From Gemmatimonadota bacterium (GTDB lineage: Bacteria > Gemmatimonadota > Gemmatimonadetes > Gemmatimonadales > GWC2-71-9), in contig QHVD01000233.1 of the NCBI GenBank assembly GCA_003222235.1, forward strand, positions 1-12,508: a stretch of 12,508 nucleotides of DNA, given 5' to 3'. Below the pieces are notes generated by a model. It had not been told where the DNA came from. It was given only the letters and a program-made list of their open reading frames with translations, and searched no databases. The translations under genes and the position numbers were made by a program. Shown here piece by piece: positions 5,660 to 12,508 of the stretch (positions within the stretch are counted from its first letter, which is position 1; the number at the start of each line of letters is the position of its first letter).

Positions 5660-6925
5660 ATGTCGGATGTCGGGTGTCGCGTCGCGTTCTACTCTCACGA
5701 CACGATGGGGCTCGGGCACATGCGCCGGAACCTGCTGCTCGCGCAGGTGCTCCAGCGCTCGCAGGTGCGGGCCGTCGTGTTGCTGATCGCGGGCGCGCGG
5801 GAGGCGGGCCTGGTCACGGCCGCCACCGGCGTGGACTGCGTGGCCCTGCCCTCGCTGCACAAGGACGAGCTCGGGCAATATCATCCCCGCCACATGGCGA
5901 TTTCCCTGGCCGAGCTCCTGGCGCTGCGGGCCAAGATCGCGCTCGCCGCGCTCGAGGCTTTCGCCCCCGACGTCCTGATCGTGGATAACGTGCCGCGTGG
6001 AGCCGGGCGCGAGCTGGACTCGGTGCTGGAGTCGGTCCGAGCCAGAGGACGCACGCGTCTCGTGCTCGGGCTGCGGGACGTGCTCGACGATCCCGCCACG
6101 CTCCGCGACGAGTGGGCCCGCGCGCAGAATGAGGACGCGATCCGCCGCTATTATCACGCCGTTTGGGTCTATGGCGACCCCGCCGTCTACGATCCCGTGC
6201 GCGAGTACGGGTTCGCGCCCGATGTGGCGGCGAAGGTACGCTACACCGGCTACTTCGACGCGCGGGCGCGGCTTCCGTTCGGAGGGGCCGACGGCGACGC
6301 CTCAATTCGGCCGCCGCAGCTGGCGCGCGGTGCGCTCACGCTTTGCCTGGTGGGGGGCGGGCAGGACGGCGCCCGGCTCGCGGAGACCTTCCTGCAAGCG
6401 GAGCTCCCGCCGGACGCGAGCGGCCTGGTGGTGACGGGTCCATCCATGCCCGCCGACATGTGGCAGCGCTTGACCGGCCACGCCGCCGGACGCCCGCACC
6501 GGCGAGTGGTGCCGTTCCTGCTCGAGCCTACCCGGCTCCTGCAACGCGCGACTCACGTCGTGACCATGGGCGGCTACAACACCGTCTGCGAAGTTCTTTC
6601 GTTCGCCAAGCCGGCCCTGATCGTGCCCCGCGTCGAACCGCGGCAGGAGCAGCTCATCCGCGCGGAGCGCTTCCGCGCGCTGGGGCTGGTGGATATGCTC
6701 CATCCCCGGGACTTGAGTCCCGCGACCTTGACGGCCTGGCTCGCCGCCGGACGGACAGAAGTGCAGCCGGCGCGGGAGCGGATCGATTTCAACGGGCTGA
6801 TGCGCGTGCCGCGACTGCTGGAGGAAGTCCTGGGACGGCGCCCCCCGCTCTCTGCTCGCCGCCGGCGCCGCGCCGAGGTCCACCGTGCGGCGAACGGGCG
6901 GCGCGGCGACCGGGTGGAGGCCTAG
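5660..6925 (+). CDS. COG4671-like glycosyltransferase (MurG-like GT-B fold)
   Basis: This 421-residue cytoplasmic protein resembles the predicted glycosyltransferases of COG4671, related to MurG/GT28; the donor and acceptor are unknown. The N-terminal domain opens with the family signature FYSHDTMGLGHMRRNLLLA (10-28) and includes LVLGLRDVLDDP (134-145). The C-terminal domain has a glycine-rich LVGGGQDG (230-237) and the donor-binding block VTMGGYNTVCEVLSFAKP (301-318), followed by ALIVPRVEPRQEQLIRAERF. The ATG at 5660-5662 is chosen because the family starts here; an AGGT lies only 3 nt upstream, so translation may be modest. The frame is open back to 5516 but unlike the family there. It is the first gene of the operon, and the exporter begins 2 nt after its stop. 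The extreme C-terminus (about 390-421) is arginine-rich and probably disordered. Confidence 0.88.
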   Translation: MSDVGCRVAFYSHDTMGLGHMRRNLLLAQVLQRSQVRAVVLLIAGAREAGLVTAATGVDCVALPSLHKDELGQYHPRHMAISLAELLALRAKIALAALEAFAPDVLIVDNVPRGAGRELDSVLESVRARGRTRLVLGLRDVLDDPATLRDEWARAQNEDAIRRYYHAVWVYGDPAVYDPVREYGFAPDVAAKVRYTGYFDARARLPFGGADGDASIRPPQLARGALTLCLVGGGQDGARLAETFLQAELPPDASGLVVTGPSMPADMWQRLTGHAAGRPHRRVVPFLLEPTRLLQRATHVVTMGGYNTVCEVLSFAKPALIVPRVEPRQEQLIRAERFRALGLVDMLHPRDLSPATLTAWLAAGRTEVQPARERIDFNGLMRVPRLLEEVLGRRPPLSARRRRRAEVHRAANGRRGDRVEA

Positions 6926-6927
6926 AG

Positions 6928-8781
6928 ATGGCGCAACCGCCGAGCCTGCGCGACTCCCTGCCCGGCTTGGGACGGCTGCTGCGGCGCTTCTGGCCGTACG
7001 TGCGGCGCGAGCGCCGGCTGGTCACTGCCTCGCTCGTCGCGCTCTACGCCGAGATCGGCCTCCGGCTGCTCGAGCCCTGGCCCCTGAAGGTGGTGCTGGA
7101 TCGCATCCTCGCCCCCTCCACCGCCCACGGCCACGCCGGCTCCGGGCTCCACCTGCTCCGCGACGTCGATCCCGCCACGCTCCTCATGCTCTCGGCGCTC
7201 GCGGTGATCGGCTTCGCCGGACTGCGGGCGCTCGCCGCCTACTACAACACCGTGGGCTTCGCCCTGGTCGGCAACCGCGTGCTCACGGCCGTGCGTAGCG
7301 AGCTGTACAGCCACCTCCAGCGGCTCTCGCTCTCGTTTCACACGCGAGCGAAGAGCGGCGACCTGATCGTGCGCGTGATCGGCGACGTCGGCTTCCTGCA
7401 GGACGTCACCGTGACGGCGTTCCTGCCGCTGCTCGCGAACGCGCTCACCCTCGTGGGCATCGCCGCCGTGATGCTCTGGCTCAACGCCCCGCTCACGCTC
7501 CTCGCCCTGGCGACCGGACCGCTGTTCTGGGTGTGCACGACGCGGCTCAGCCGGCGCATCCGCGATACGGCCCGCCGGCAGCGCCAGCAGGAGGGTGCGA
7601 TGGCTGCCACCGCGGCCGAGTCGATCGGAGCGGTCAAGGTGATTCACGCCCTCTCGTTGGAAGGGTCGTTCGCCCGCGTCTTCACCGGCCAGAGCCGCAA
7701 GAACCTGGCGACGGGCGCCTACGCCACGCGCCTGGCGGCCGGGCTGGAGCGCACGGTGGACCTGCTCATTGCCGTCGCCACGGCGCTGACGCTGTGGTTC
7801 GGCGCGAGGCTCGTGCTGCGCGGTGCAATGACCCCGGGCGACCTGGTCGTGTTCCTCGCCTACCTCAGGAATGCCTTCCACCCGGTGCGGGACTTCGCCA
7901 AGTACACCGGGCGCCTCGCGAAGGCATCCGCCGCGGGGGAGCGCGTGCTCGATGTCCTGGACCGCACGCCCGACGTGCGGGACCTGCCTGGCGCGGTGCC
8001 CGCACCGGCCTTCCGCGGGGCGGTGCGGTTCGACCGCGTCAGCTTCGCGTACGAGCCGGGCCGGCCCGTGCTGGAGGAGATCGACTGCGAGATCTTGCCG
8101 GGACACCACGTCGCGCTCGTCGGGCCGTCGGGGAGCGGGAAATCCACGCTCGTGAGCTTGATCCTCCGGCTCTACGACCCGACGGCGGGTCGCGTCCTGA
8201 TCGACGGGCGGGACATCCGCGACTACGCGCTCGCATCGCTACGCCCCCAGATCAGCGTCGTTCTCCAGGACAGCCTCCTCTTCGCGACGACGATCCGGGA
8301 CAACATCGCCTACGGGGCGTCGGGAGGGCCGTCCCCGCCCCCGGCCGAGGCCGTCGAGGCGGCCGCCGGCCTCGCCAACGCTCACGCGTTCGTCGCGGCC
8401 CTGCCGCAGGGGTACGACACGGTGGTCGGCGAGCGTGGCGTGACCCTCTCGCACGGGCAGCGCCAGCGGATCGCGATCGCCCGAGCCGCGATCCGCCGGG
8501 CACCCATCGTGGTGCTCGACGAACCAACGACGGGGCTCGACAAGGAAAACGAATGGGCGGTGATCGAGGCCCTGGAGCGCCTGGTGGCGGGCTGCACCAC
8601 CTTCCTGATCACGCACGACCTGCGGCTCGCCGCGCGAGCCGACCTGATCCTTTACCTGGACGCAGGAACCGTGCGTGAGCGCGGCACGCATGCGGCGCTG
8701 CTGCGGGCGAACGGGCGGTATGCGGCCCTGTACCGCATGCAGGCGGACGCCCCGGTGCGCTACGATGCCGTCACGGCCTGA
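6928..8781 (+). CDS. ABC exporter, fused permease and ATPase (MsbA-like)
   Basis: A 617-residue half-transporter of the ABCB/MsbA type that should homodimerise in the inner membrane and export a lipid-linked, glycosylated or peptide-like compound. Residues about 20-325 form the transmembrane domain with six helices (for example 33-48, 85-105, 165-182, 187-203, 278-293). The ATPase domain follows: Walker A GPSGSGKST (399-407), Q-loop Q447, signature LSHGQ (507-511), Walker B IVVLDE (527-532, catalytic E532), D-loop GLD and switch H563. The signature has histidine in place of the first glycine of the usual LSGGQ. The ATG at 6928-6930 lies 2 nt after the glycosyltransferase stop, with GGTGGAGG upstream. 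The frame is open back to 6163, but that part is an out-of-frame reading of the preceding gene. Its neighbours suggest a glycoconjugate substrate; that is inference. Confidence 0.93.
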   Translation: MAQPPSLRDSLPGLGRLLRRFWPYVRRERRLVTASLVALYAEIGLRLLEPWPLKVVLDRILAPSTAHGHAGSGLHLLRDVDPATLLMLSALAVIGFAGLRALAAYYNTVGFALVGNRVLTAVRSELYSHLQRLSLSFHTRAKSGDLIVRVIGDVGFLQDVTVTAFLPLLANALTLVGIAAVMLWLNAPLTLLALATGPLFWVCTTRLSRRIRDTARRQRQQEGAMAATAAESIGAVKVIHALSLEGSFARVFTGQSRKNLATGAYATRLAAGLERTVDLLIAVATALTLWFGARLVLRGAMTPGDLVVFLAYLRNAFHPVRDFAKYTGRLAKASAAGERVLDVLDRTPDVRDLPGAVPAPAFRGAVRFDRVSFAYEPGRPVLEEIDCEILPGHHVALVGPSGSGKSTLVSLILRLYDPTAGRVLIDGRDIRDYALASLRPQISVVLQDSLLFATTIRDNIAYGASGGPSPPPAEAVEAAAGLANAHAFVAALPQGYDTVVGERGVTLSHGQRQRIAIARAAIRRAPIVVLDEPTTGLDKENEWAVIEALERLVAGCTTFLITHDLRLAARADLILYLDAGTVRERGTHAALLRANGRYAALYRMQADAPVRYDAVTA

Positions 8782-8791
8782 GGCGAATCCG

Positions 8792-10096
8792 GTGAGTCGT
8801 CAGCGTACGATCGCCTATCTGGTCAAGGCGTGGCCGAGGCTGTCGGAGACGTTCATTCTCAACGAAATCGTCTCCCTCGAGCGGCGCGGGGTGCCTATCC
8901 GCATCTTCTCGACCAAGGAGCCCGACACCGGGCCGGCCCACTCCGAGATCGCGCAGGTTCGAGCCGAAGTGACCTACCTCGCCTTGCGGCAGCACTGGAA
9001 GCAGGCGGCAGTTGCGAATCTTCGTGGGCTCGGCCGGCAGCCCCGCCGATACCTGCATGTGCTCTTCGAGGTGACGGAGAGGGCGATCCGCCAGCGCCGC
9101 TTCGCCGCCCTGAAGCATTTCTTCAAGGCGGCGTACCTCGCCGACATCCTGCGGTACAAGCCGGCGGATCATCTCCACGCGCACTTCGCCTCCGCACCCA
9201 CTATGGTGGCGATGTTCACCCACCAACTCTGCGGCATTCCGTACAGCTTCACGGCGCACGCGAAAGACATCTATGTCGCCCCTCCCGCAGTATGCAAGCT
9301 CGAGCGCGCCCGGGCGGTGGTGACGTGCACGCAGTACAACCGCCGCTTCCTGATGGACCAGTTCGGCCCTCTGTGCGACGGCAAGGTGCATTGCATCTAT
9401 CATGGGCTCGACACTTCGCGATTCAGGTTCCGCTTGTCCGGGAAGGCCGATTCGGGCGAGCCGCTGATCCTTTCGGTCGCGAGGCTCGTCGAGAAGAAGG
9501 GACTGGCCGACTTGATCACGGCGGCCGCGATGCTTCGAGACCGAGGCCGGTCCTTCCGGCTGGAGATCGTCGGCGATGGCCCCCTGCGTCACACCCTCGA
9601 GGCTCAGGTGGAGCGACTGGGACTGGGGGACCGCGTCGCGCTGCCCGGCGCCCAGTCCCACGACCTCGTGCGACGCGCCTACCAGCGAGCGGCCGTCTTT
9701 GCGCTTCCCTGCGTCATCGCCTCCAACGGCGATCGTGACGGCATTCCGAACGTCTTGCTCGAAGCGATGGCGAGCGGCGTGCCGGTCGTATCGACGCCGG
9801 TGTCGGGGATTCCCGAGCTGATCGAATCGGGAGTCGACGGCCTCCTCGTCCCGCCGAAGAGCCCGCCGAGGCTGGCCGAGACGCTCGATCGGCTGTTGGC
9901 TTCGCAGGGCTTGCGCGAGCGCCTGGCCTGCGCCGCGCGGGCGAAGATCGAATCCTCGTTCTCGCTCGAGACAAGCGCGGACCGGCTGCTCGCGGTTTTT
10001 GCTCTTGTCACAGGCGAGTCTTCATCCGCCGGTCGTCCCTCGCCCGGCCTCGCGGGCTCAGGCCGAACCAGTCGGACCGGCGCTCCGGTGCGATGA
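8792..10096 (+). CDS. Glycosyltransferase family 4 (WcaL/AmsK-like)
   Basis: A 434-residue GT-B enzyme of family GT4, which transfers a sugar from a nucleotide donor with retention of configuration. The N-terminal acceptor domain has TIAYLVKAWPRLSETFILNE (6-25), HLHAHFA (127-133) and SFTAHAKDIY (152-161). The C-terminal donor domain has LSVARLVEKKG (227-237), IVGDGP (259-264) and DGIPNVLLEAMASGVPVVST (316-335), where D316 and E324 match the EX7E motif with Asp in first place. The pattern resembles exopolysaccharide enzymes of the WcaL/AmsK type. The GTG at 8792-8794 is preferred: GAGG lies 8 nt upstream and the family's N-terminus fits. An in-frame ATG at 8765 would overlap the exporter by 17 nt. 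The stop overlaps the next start (ATGA). Residues after about 410 (serine/glycine/proline-rich) look disordered. Confidence 0.9.
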   Translation: MSRQRTIAYLVKAWPRLSETFILNEIVSLERRGVPIRIFSTKEPDTGPAHSEIAQVRAEVTYLALRQHWKQAAVANLRGLGRQPRRYLHVLFEVTERAIRQRRFAALKHFFKAAYLADILRYKPADHLHAHFASAPTMVAMFTHQLCGIPYSFTAHAKDIYVAPPAVCKLERARAVVTCTQYNRRFLMDQFGPLCDGKVHCIYHGLDTSRFRFRLSGKADSGEPLILSVARLVEKKGLADLITAAAMLRDRGRSFRLEIVGDGPLRHTLEAQVERLGLGDRVALPGAQSHDLVRRAYQRAAVFALPCVIASNGDRDGIPNVLLEAMASGVPVVSTPVSGIPELIESGVDGLLVPPKSPPRLAETLDRLLASQGLRERLACAARAKIESSFSLETSADRLLAVFALVTGESSSAGRPSPGLAGSGRTSRTGAPVR

Positions 10097-11370
10097 AGAT
10101 CGTGTACCTGTGCCTCGACCGGGGCATCGACCTGTCCGGCTTGAAGGGCGCGTCCATTCACGTCCGGTCTTTGGTTCGGGCGCTGGCGGAGCTCGGGCAC
10201 GATGTGCTCGTGATCGGCACCAAGGTGGGCTCGCCGGACGCATTCGAAGCCGCGACCGGGGCCACGGTCGTCAGAGCGCCGCTGGCCGGGTGGAACGAGG
10301 CCCTAGGTCGCGGGATCACCGCCGCTAACCGATGGCTGGGCCGAGGCCCCGGCCGTGGCCGCGACGTCGTGCAGGGGTTGCATAACACGGAATTCTCGCG
10401 GGTGGTGGAGGAGAGCGCGGCGCGCCTGCAGCCGAGCTTCGTGTATGAGCGCTACAGCCTGTGGGGAGCGGCCGGAGAGCGCCTGGCGCGGAAGTGGTCG
10501 ATCCCACTCGTACTGGAGGTGAACGCCCCGCTCACCGATGAAGAGCAGCGCTACCGCGAGGGGCTCGCCTTCCCGTCGCTCGCACGCTGGGCCGAGCGGC
10601 GGATCTGGCGCCGCGCGGACCTGCTGGTCGCGGTGTCTCAGGCGCTGCAGAGGCACGTTGAGAGAGCCGGGGTGGTGCCCGGAAAGGTCCGCCTGCTTCC
10701 GAACGCGGTCGACTCCAGGCTGTTCCAGGCAGGAGACAGCGAGCAGGTTGCGCTTCGCAGCCGGTTGCGCCTCGACGGCCGGTTCGTCGTCGGGTTTACA
10801 GGTAGCTTCAAGGTGTGGCACGGAGTCGACATCTTGCTCGAGGCATTCGGACGATTGCATGGTGAGGACGGCTCGGCTCACCTACTCCTCGTCGGCGACG
10901 GGCCCATGCGGGAGGGTCTGGAGCGAGACACGCGGCGACTGGGGCTCGAGGGAGCAGTGACCCTCGCCGGCGCCGTGCCTCACGAGGAAGTCCCCCGCTA
11001 CCTGGCGGCGATGGACGTCGCGGTCGCTCCCTACCCGGCGCTCGGGGACTTCTATTACTCGCCGCTGAAGCTGTATGAGTACATGGCGGCCGGCCGGCCC
11101 GTCGTGGCGAGCAGGATCGGGCAGGTGGCCGATGTCGTCCGCGACGGCGTCACAGGGCTCTTGTACGAGCCCGGCAACGGGGAGGAGCTGCTGCGATGCC
11201 TTCGCCGATTGCGGAGTGACCGGCGTCTGAGAGCAGAGCTGGGGGTCAACGCCCGGCTCGCGTGCGAGGAAAATACCTGGAGCCGGAGCGCGGCGCGGGT
11301 CGTGGAGTGGGTCGAACCGCTGCGCGACCGCAAGACGCTCGTCCACGCGGCCGCATGGAGCGAAGCGTGA
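10093..11370 (+). CDS. Glycosyltransferase family 4
   Basis: A 425-residue GT-B fold enzyme of family GT4, a different subfamily from the upstream GT4 gene. The N-terminal acceptor domain begins MKIVYLCLDRGIDLSGLKGA with a glycine-containing loop (KGASIHV, 18-24) and includes PSFVYERYSLWG (114-125). The donor domain shows RLLPNAVDSRLF (200-211), GFTGSFKVWHGVDILLEAF (234-252), LLVGDGP (265-271) and SPLKLYEYMAAGRPVVAS (323-340). E329 is the conserved second glutamate of the EX7E motif; the first position is not acidic, as in many relatives with 'SPLKLYEYMA'. The ATG overlaps the previous stop by 4 nt, so the two GT4 enzymes are probably translationally coupled. Donor and acceptor sugars cannot be read from the sequence. 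Confidence 0.92.
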   Translation: MKIVYLCLDRGIDLSGLKGASIHVRSLVRALAELGHDVLVIGTKVGSPDAFEAATGATVVRAPLAGWNEALGRGITAANRWLGRGPGRGRDVVQGLHNTEFSRVVEESAARLQPSFVYERYSLWGAAGERLARKWSIPLVLEVNAPLTDEEQRYREGLAFPSLARWAERRIWRRADLLVAVSQALQRHVERAGVVPGKVRLLPNAVDSRLFQAGDSEQVALRSRLRLDGRFVVGFTGSFKVWHGVDILLEAFGRLHGEDGSAHLLLVGDGPMREGLERDTRRLGLEGAVTLAGAVPHEEVPRYLAAMDVAVAPYPALGDFYYSPLKLYEYMAAGRPVVASRIGQVADVVRDGVTGLLYEPGNGEELLRCLRRLRSDRRLRAELGVNARLACEENTWSRSAARVVEWVEPLRDRKTLVHAAAWSEA

Positions 11371-12508
11371 GAGCGGGCCCGAACGCCATGCTGAATGTTG
11401 CCAACGCGGTCTCCGGACGGGAGAAACTGGCGGGAGTCCGCCGGCTCTTGTTCGGCGTCAAGGCCGAGCGACTGTTCCGGCAAACGCTGAGCGCCCTGCT
11501 GGGCAACGAGAGCCTGGTTGGGCCATGCCACCTGTGTCATGTGAGGTTCAAGCCCGGGCACAAGCTGACGGCGTATTACGATGTCTCGGTCGAAGGGCAC
11601 GGCAGCCGGCCGGTGGCCGCGATCTGGCGAGGGCGTCCAGGCGGATCCCGGCGGCAGGCGCAGGACCAGCTCTTCGCCATCCACGCCGATGCTGCGGCGC
11701 GCGGGCTGCTCGCGCCGTTTCGCGCCCTCGCGGCGGAATCCCCCGAGCGGCACCTGCAAGTCCAGGTCGCTCCGTTGGACCTCGATTTCCCCCAGCTCGT
11801 GCGGGTGTTCGACCGGCGCTACGCCATCGAGAGGCTTGGCGCCGCCGGCGATGCATCCTGGGACGCGCCGGATGAGTCCTTCACTCGCCGCACGGGAGTC
11901 CGATTCATCCGCTACCGACCCGGCCTCCGCCACCTCGTCAGATACGAGCCGCCGAGCCGCGGAAAGGTCGCCCCGGTATTCGCAAAGCTCTCTCCCCCGC
12001 ATGACAGTGCGCGCGCCTTCCGCGTGTCGACCGCCCTGCACCACTGGCTCGCGAGCGAGCGCACACCGGTCACGTGCCCGCGGCCCCTCGCCTTCAGCGC
12101 CGCCGACTCCGCGGTGCTGTATCCGGAAGTGGCGGGGCTCCCGCTGGTCGAGCGTCTGCGGCAACCGAGTCAAGATGCAATGCAGTGGGTGAGGCGCGCC
12201 GGTGAAGCGCTCAGCGTCTTGCATCGCGCGCCGCAGTCCGTAACCGAGGGGCTGGCGCTCCACGATTTCAGCAGCGAGCTCGACGTGATCGAGCAAGCCA
12301 GCGCCTTCCTGCACGCCCTCCTGCCCCGCGCGGGAGCCACGATTCGCGCGCTCCTGGAATCCGCCCGAGAGCTCCACCCCATGTTGCCGGAGGAGCCCCC
12401 GACCGGCACGCACGGTGACCTGAAGGTCGAGCATCTGTGGGTCACCGAATCCGGGCTGACGGTGATCGACTTCGACACCTGCGCTCTTTCCGATCCCGCG
12501 CTCGACCT
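11367..12508 (+). CDS. APH-like phosphotransferase, partial (runs off right edge)
   Basis: At least 380 residues of a protein-kinase-fold phosphotransferase of the aminoglycoside phosphotransferase/choline kinase superfamily; the 3' end is outside the window. The N-terminal half contains a LCHVRFKPGHKLTAYYDV block (56-73) and a second similar one, TGVRFIRYRPGLRHLVRYE (176-194). VLYPEVAGLPL (250-260) resembles the hinge region. The catalytic loop is HGDLKVEHLWV (349-359, D351 catalytic) and the metal-binding motif is VIDFDTCALSDPALD (366-380, D368). The Asn usual at the end of HGDxxxxN is His356. GTG 11367-11369 is preferred: it overlaps the GT4 stop (GTGA) and has GGAG 6 nt upstream. In-frame ATGs at 11355 and 11388 are alternatives. 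In this operon it may phosphorylate a sugar or lipid intermediate; antibiotic resistance is not implied. Confidence 0.85.
   Translation, partial: MRAGPNAMLNVANAVSGREKLAGVRRLLFGVKAERLFRQTLSALLGNESLVGPCHLCHVRFKPGHKLTAYYDVSVEGHGSRPVAAIWRGRPGGSRRQAQDQLFAIHADAAARGLLAPFRALAAESPERHLQVQVAPLDLDFPQLVRVFDRRYAIERLGAAGDASWDAPDESFTRRTGVRFIRYRPGLRHLVRYEPPSRGKVAPVFAKLSPPHDSARAFRVSTALHHWLASERTPVTCPRPLAFSAADSAVLYPEVAGLPLVERLRQPSQDAMQWVRRAGEALSVLHRAPQSVTEGLALHDFSSELDVIEQASAFLHALLPRAGATIRALLESARELHPMLPEEPPTGTHGDLKVEHLWVTESGLTVIDFDTCALSDPALD

Larger units (their letters stand above)
5660..12508 (+). other. Five-gene glycoconjugate synthesis and export operon (partial)
   Basis: Five same-strand genes follow one another with spacings of 2 nt, 10 nt, a 4-nt overlap and a 4-nt overlap, so they are almost certainly co-transcribed and partly translationally coupled. 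Three glycosyltransferases of three subfamilies, one MsbA-like exporter and one APH-like kinase make a plausible assembly line for a glycosylated surface lipid, oligosaccharide or secreted metabolite. No polymerase, flippase of the Wzx type, initiating phosphoglycosyltransferase or NRPS/PKS gene is visible here. The operon continues beyond the right edge. Confidence 0.85.

Noticed and set aside
6163..6927. N-terminal extension of the ABC exporter frame
   Set aside because: It overlaps the glycosyltransferase gene out of frame and has Arg/Ala-rich shadow composition. The exporter begins at 6928 behind a ribosome binding site.
8675..8791. 39-residue N-terminal extension of the first GT4 protein
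   Set aside because: It overlaps the exporter's ATPase end and is Cys/Arg-rich shadow sequence. GTG 8792 has a GAGG site and fits the family start.
11055..12434. 459-residue minus-strand frame
   Set aside because: It is antisense to the GT4 gene and the phosphotransferase, both of which carry conserved motifs.

Overview
The window is GC-rich bacterial DNA with dense genes, short intergenic gaps and no RNA genes that I could find. The gene families are a CBM9-like/DUF5916 outer-membrane barrel, an OsmC-like protein with an in-frame TGA, a COG4671-type glycosyltransferase and an IS407-like IS3 element. They suggest an uncultured Gram-negative soil or sediment bacterium, for example Gemmatimonadota, Acidobacteriota or Rokubacteria/Methylomirabilota. 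The sequence alone does not settle the phylum.

Layout. Positions 1-144 are a 64-bp perfect inverted repeat with a 16-nt spacer. It abuts an IS3-family insertion sequence (about 142-1356, minus strand) with orfA, orfB and an A7 frameshift site. The next genes, also on the minus strand, are a 161-residue protein of unknown function (1383-1868) and an OsmC-family gene (2069-2542). The OsmC gene carries an in-frame TGA exactly where the family has its peroxidatic cysteine, followed by a hairpin of bacterial SECIS geometry. A gene-free stretch (2543-3031) holds several strong hairpins and a mirrored pair of REP-like palindromes. Then comes a DUF5916 outer-membrane protein gene (3032-5328) that is broken by a frameshift near 4100 and has no ordinary start codon for its signal peptide.

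After a 331-bp divergent intergenic region the plus strand holds a tightly packed operon running off the right edge: COG4671-like glycosyltransferase, ABC exporter (fused membrane and ATPase domains), two GT4 glycosyltransferases and an APH-like phosphotransferase (partial). Spacings are 2 nt, 10 nt, a 4-nt overlap and a 4-nt overlap. The set looks like a pathway that builds a glycosylated, possibly phosphorylated, surface or exported molecule and moves it across the inner membrane. The substrate cannot be read from the sequence.

The most interesting item is the probable selenocysteine-containing OsmC-like protein. An automatic gene caller would split it in two or miss it.
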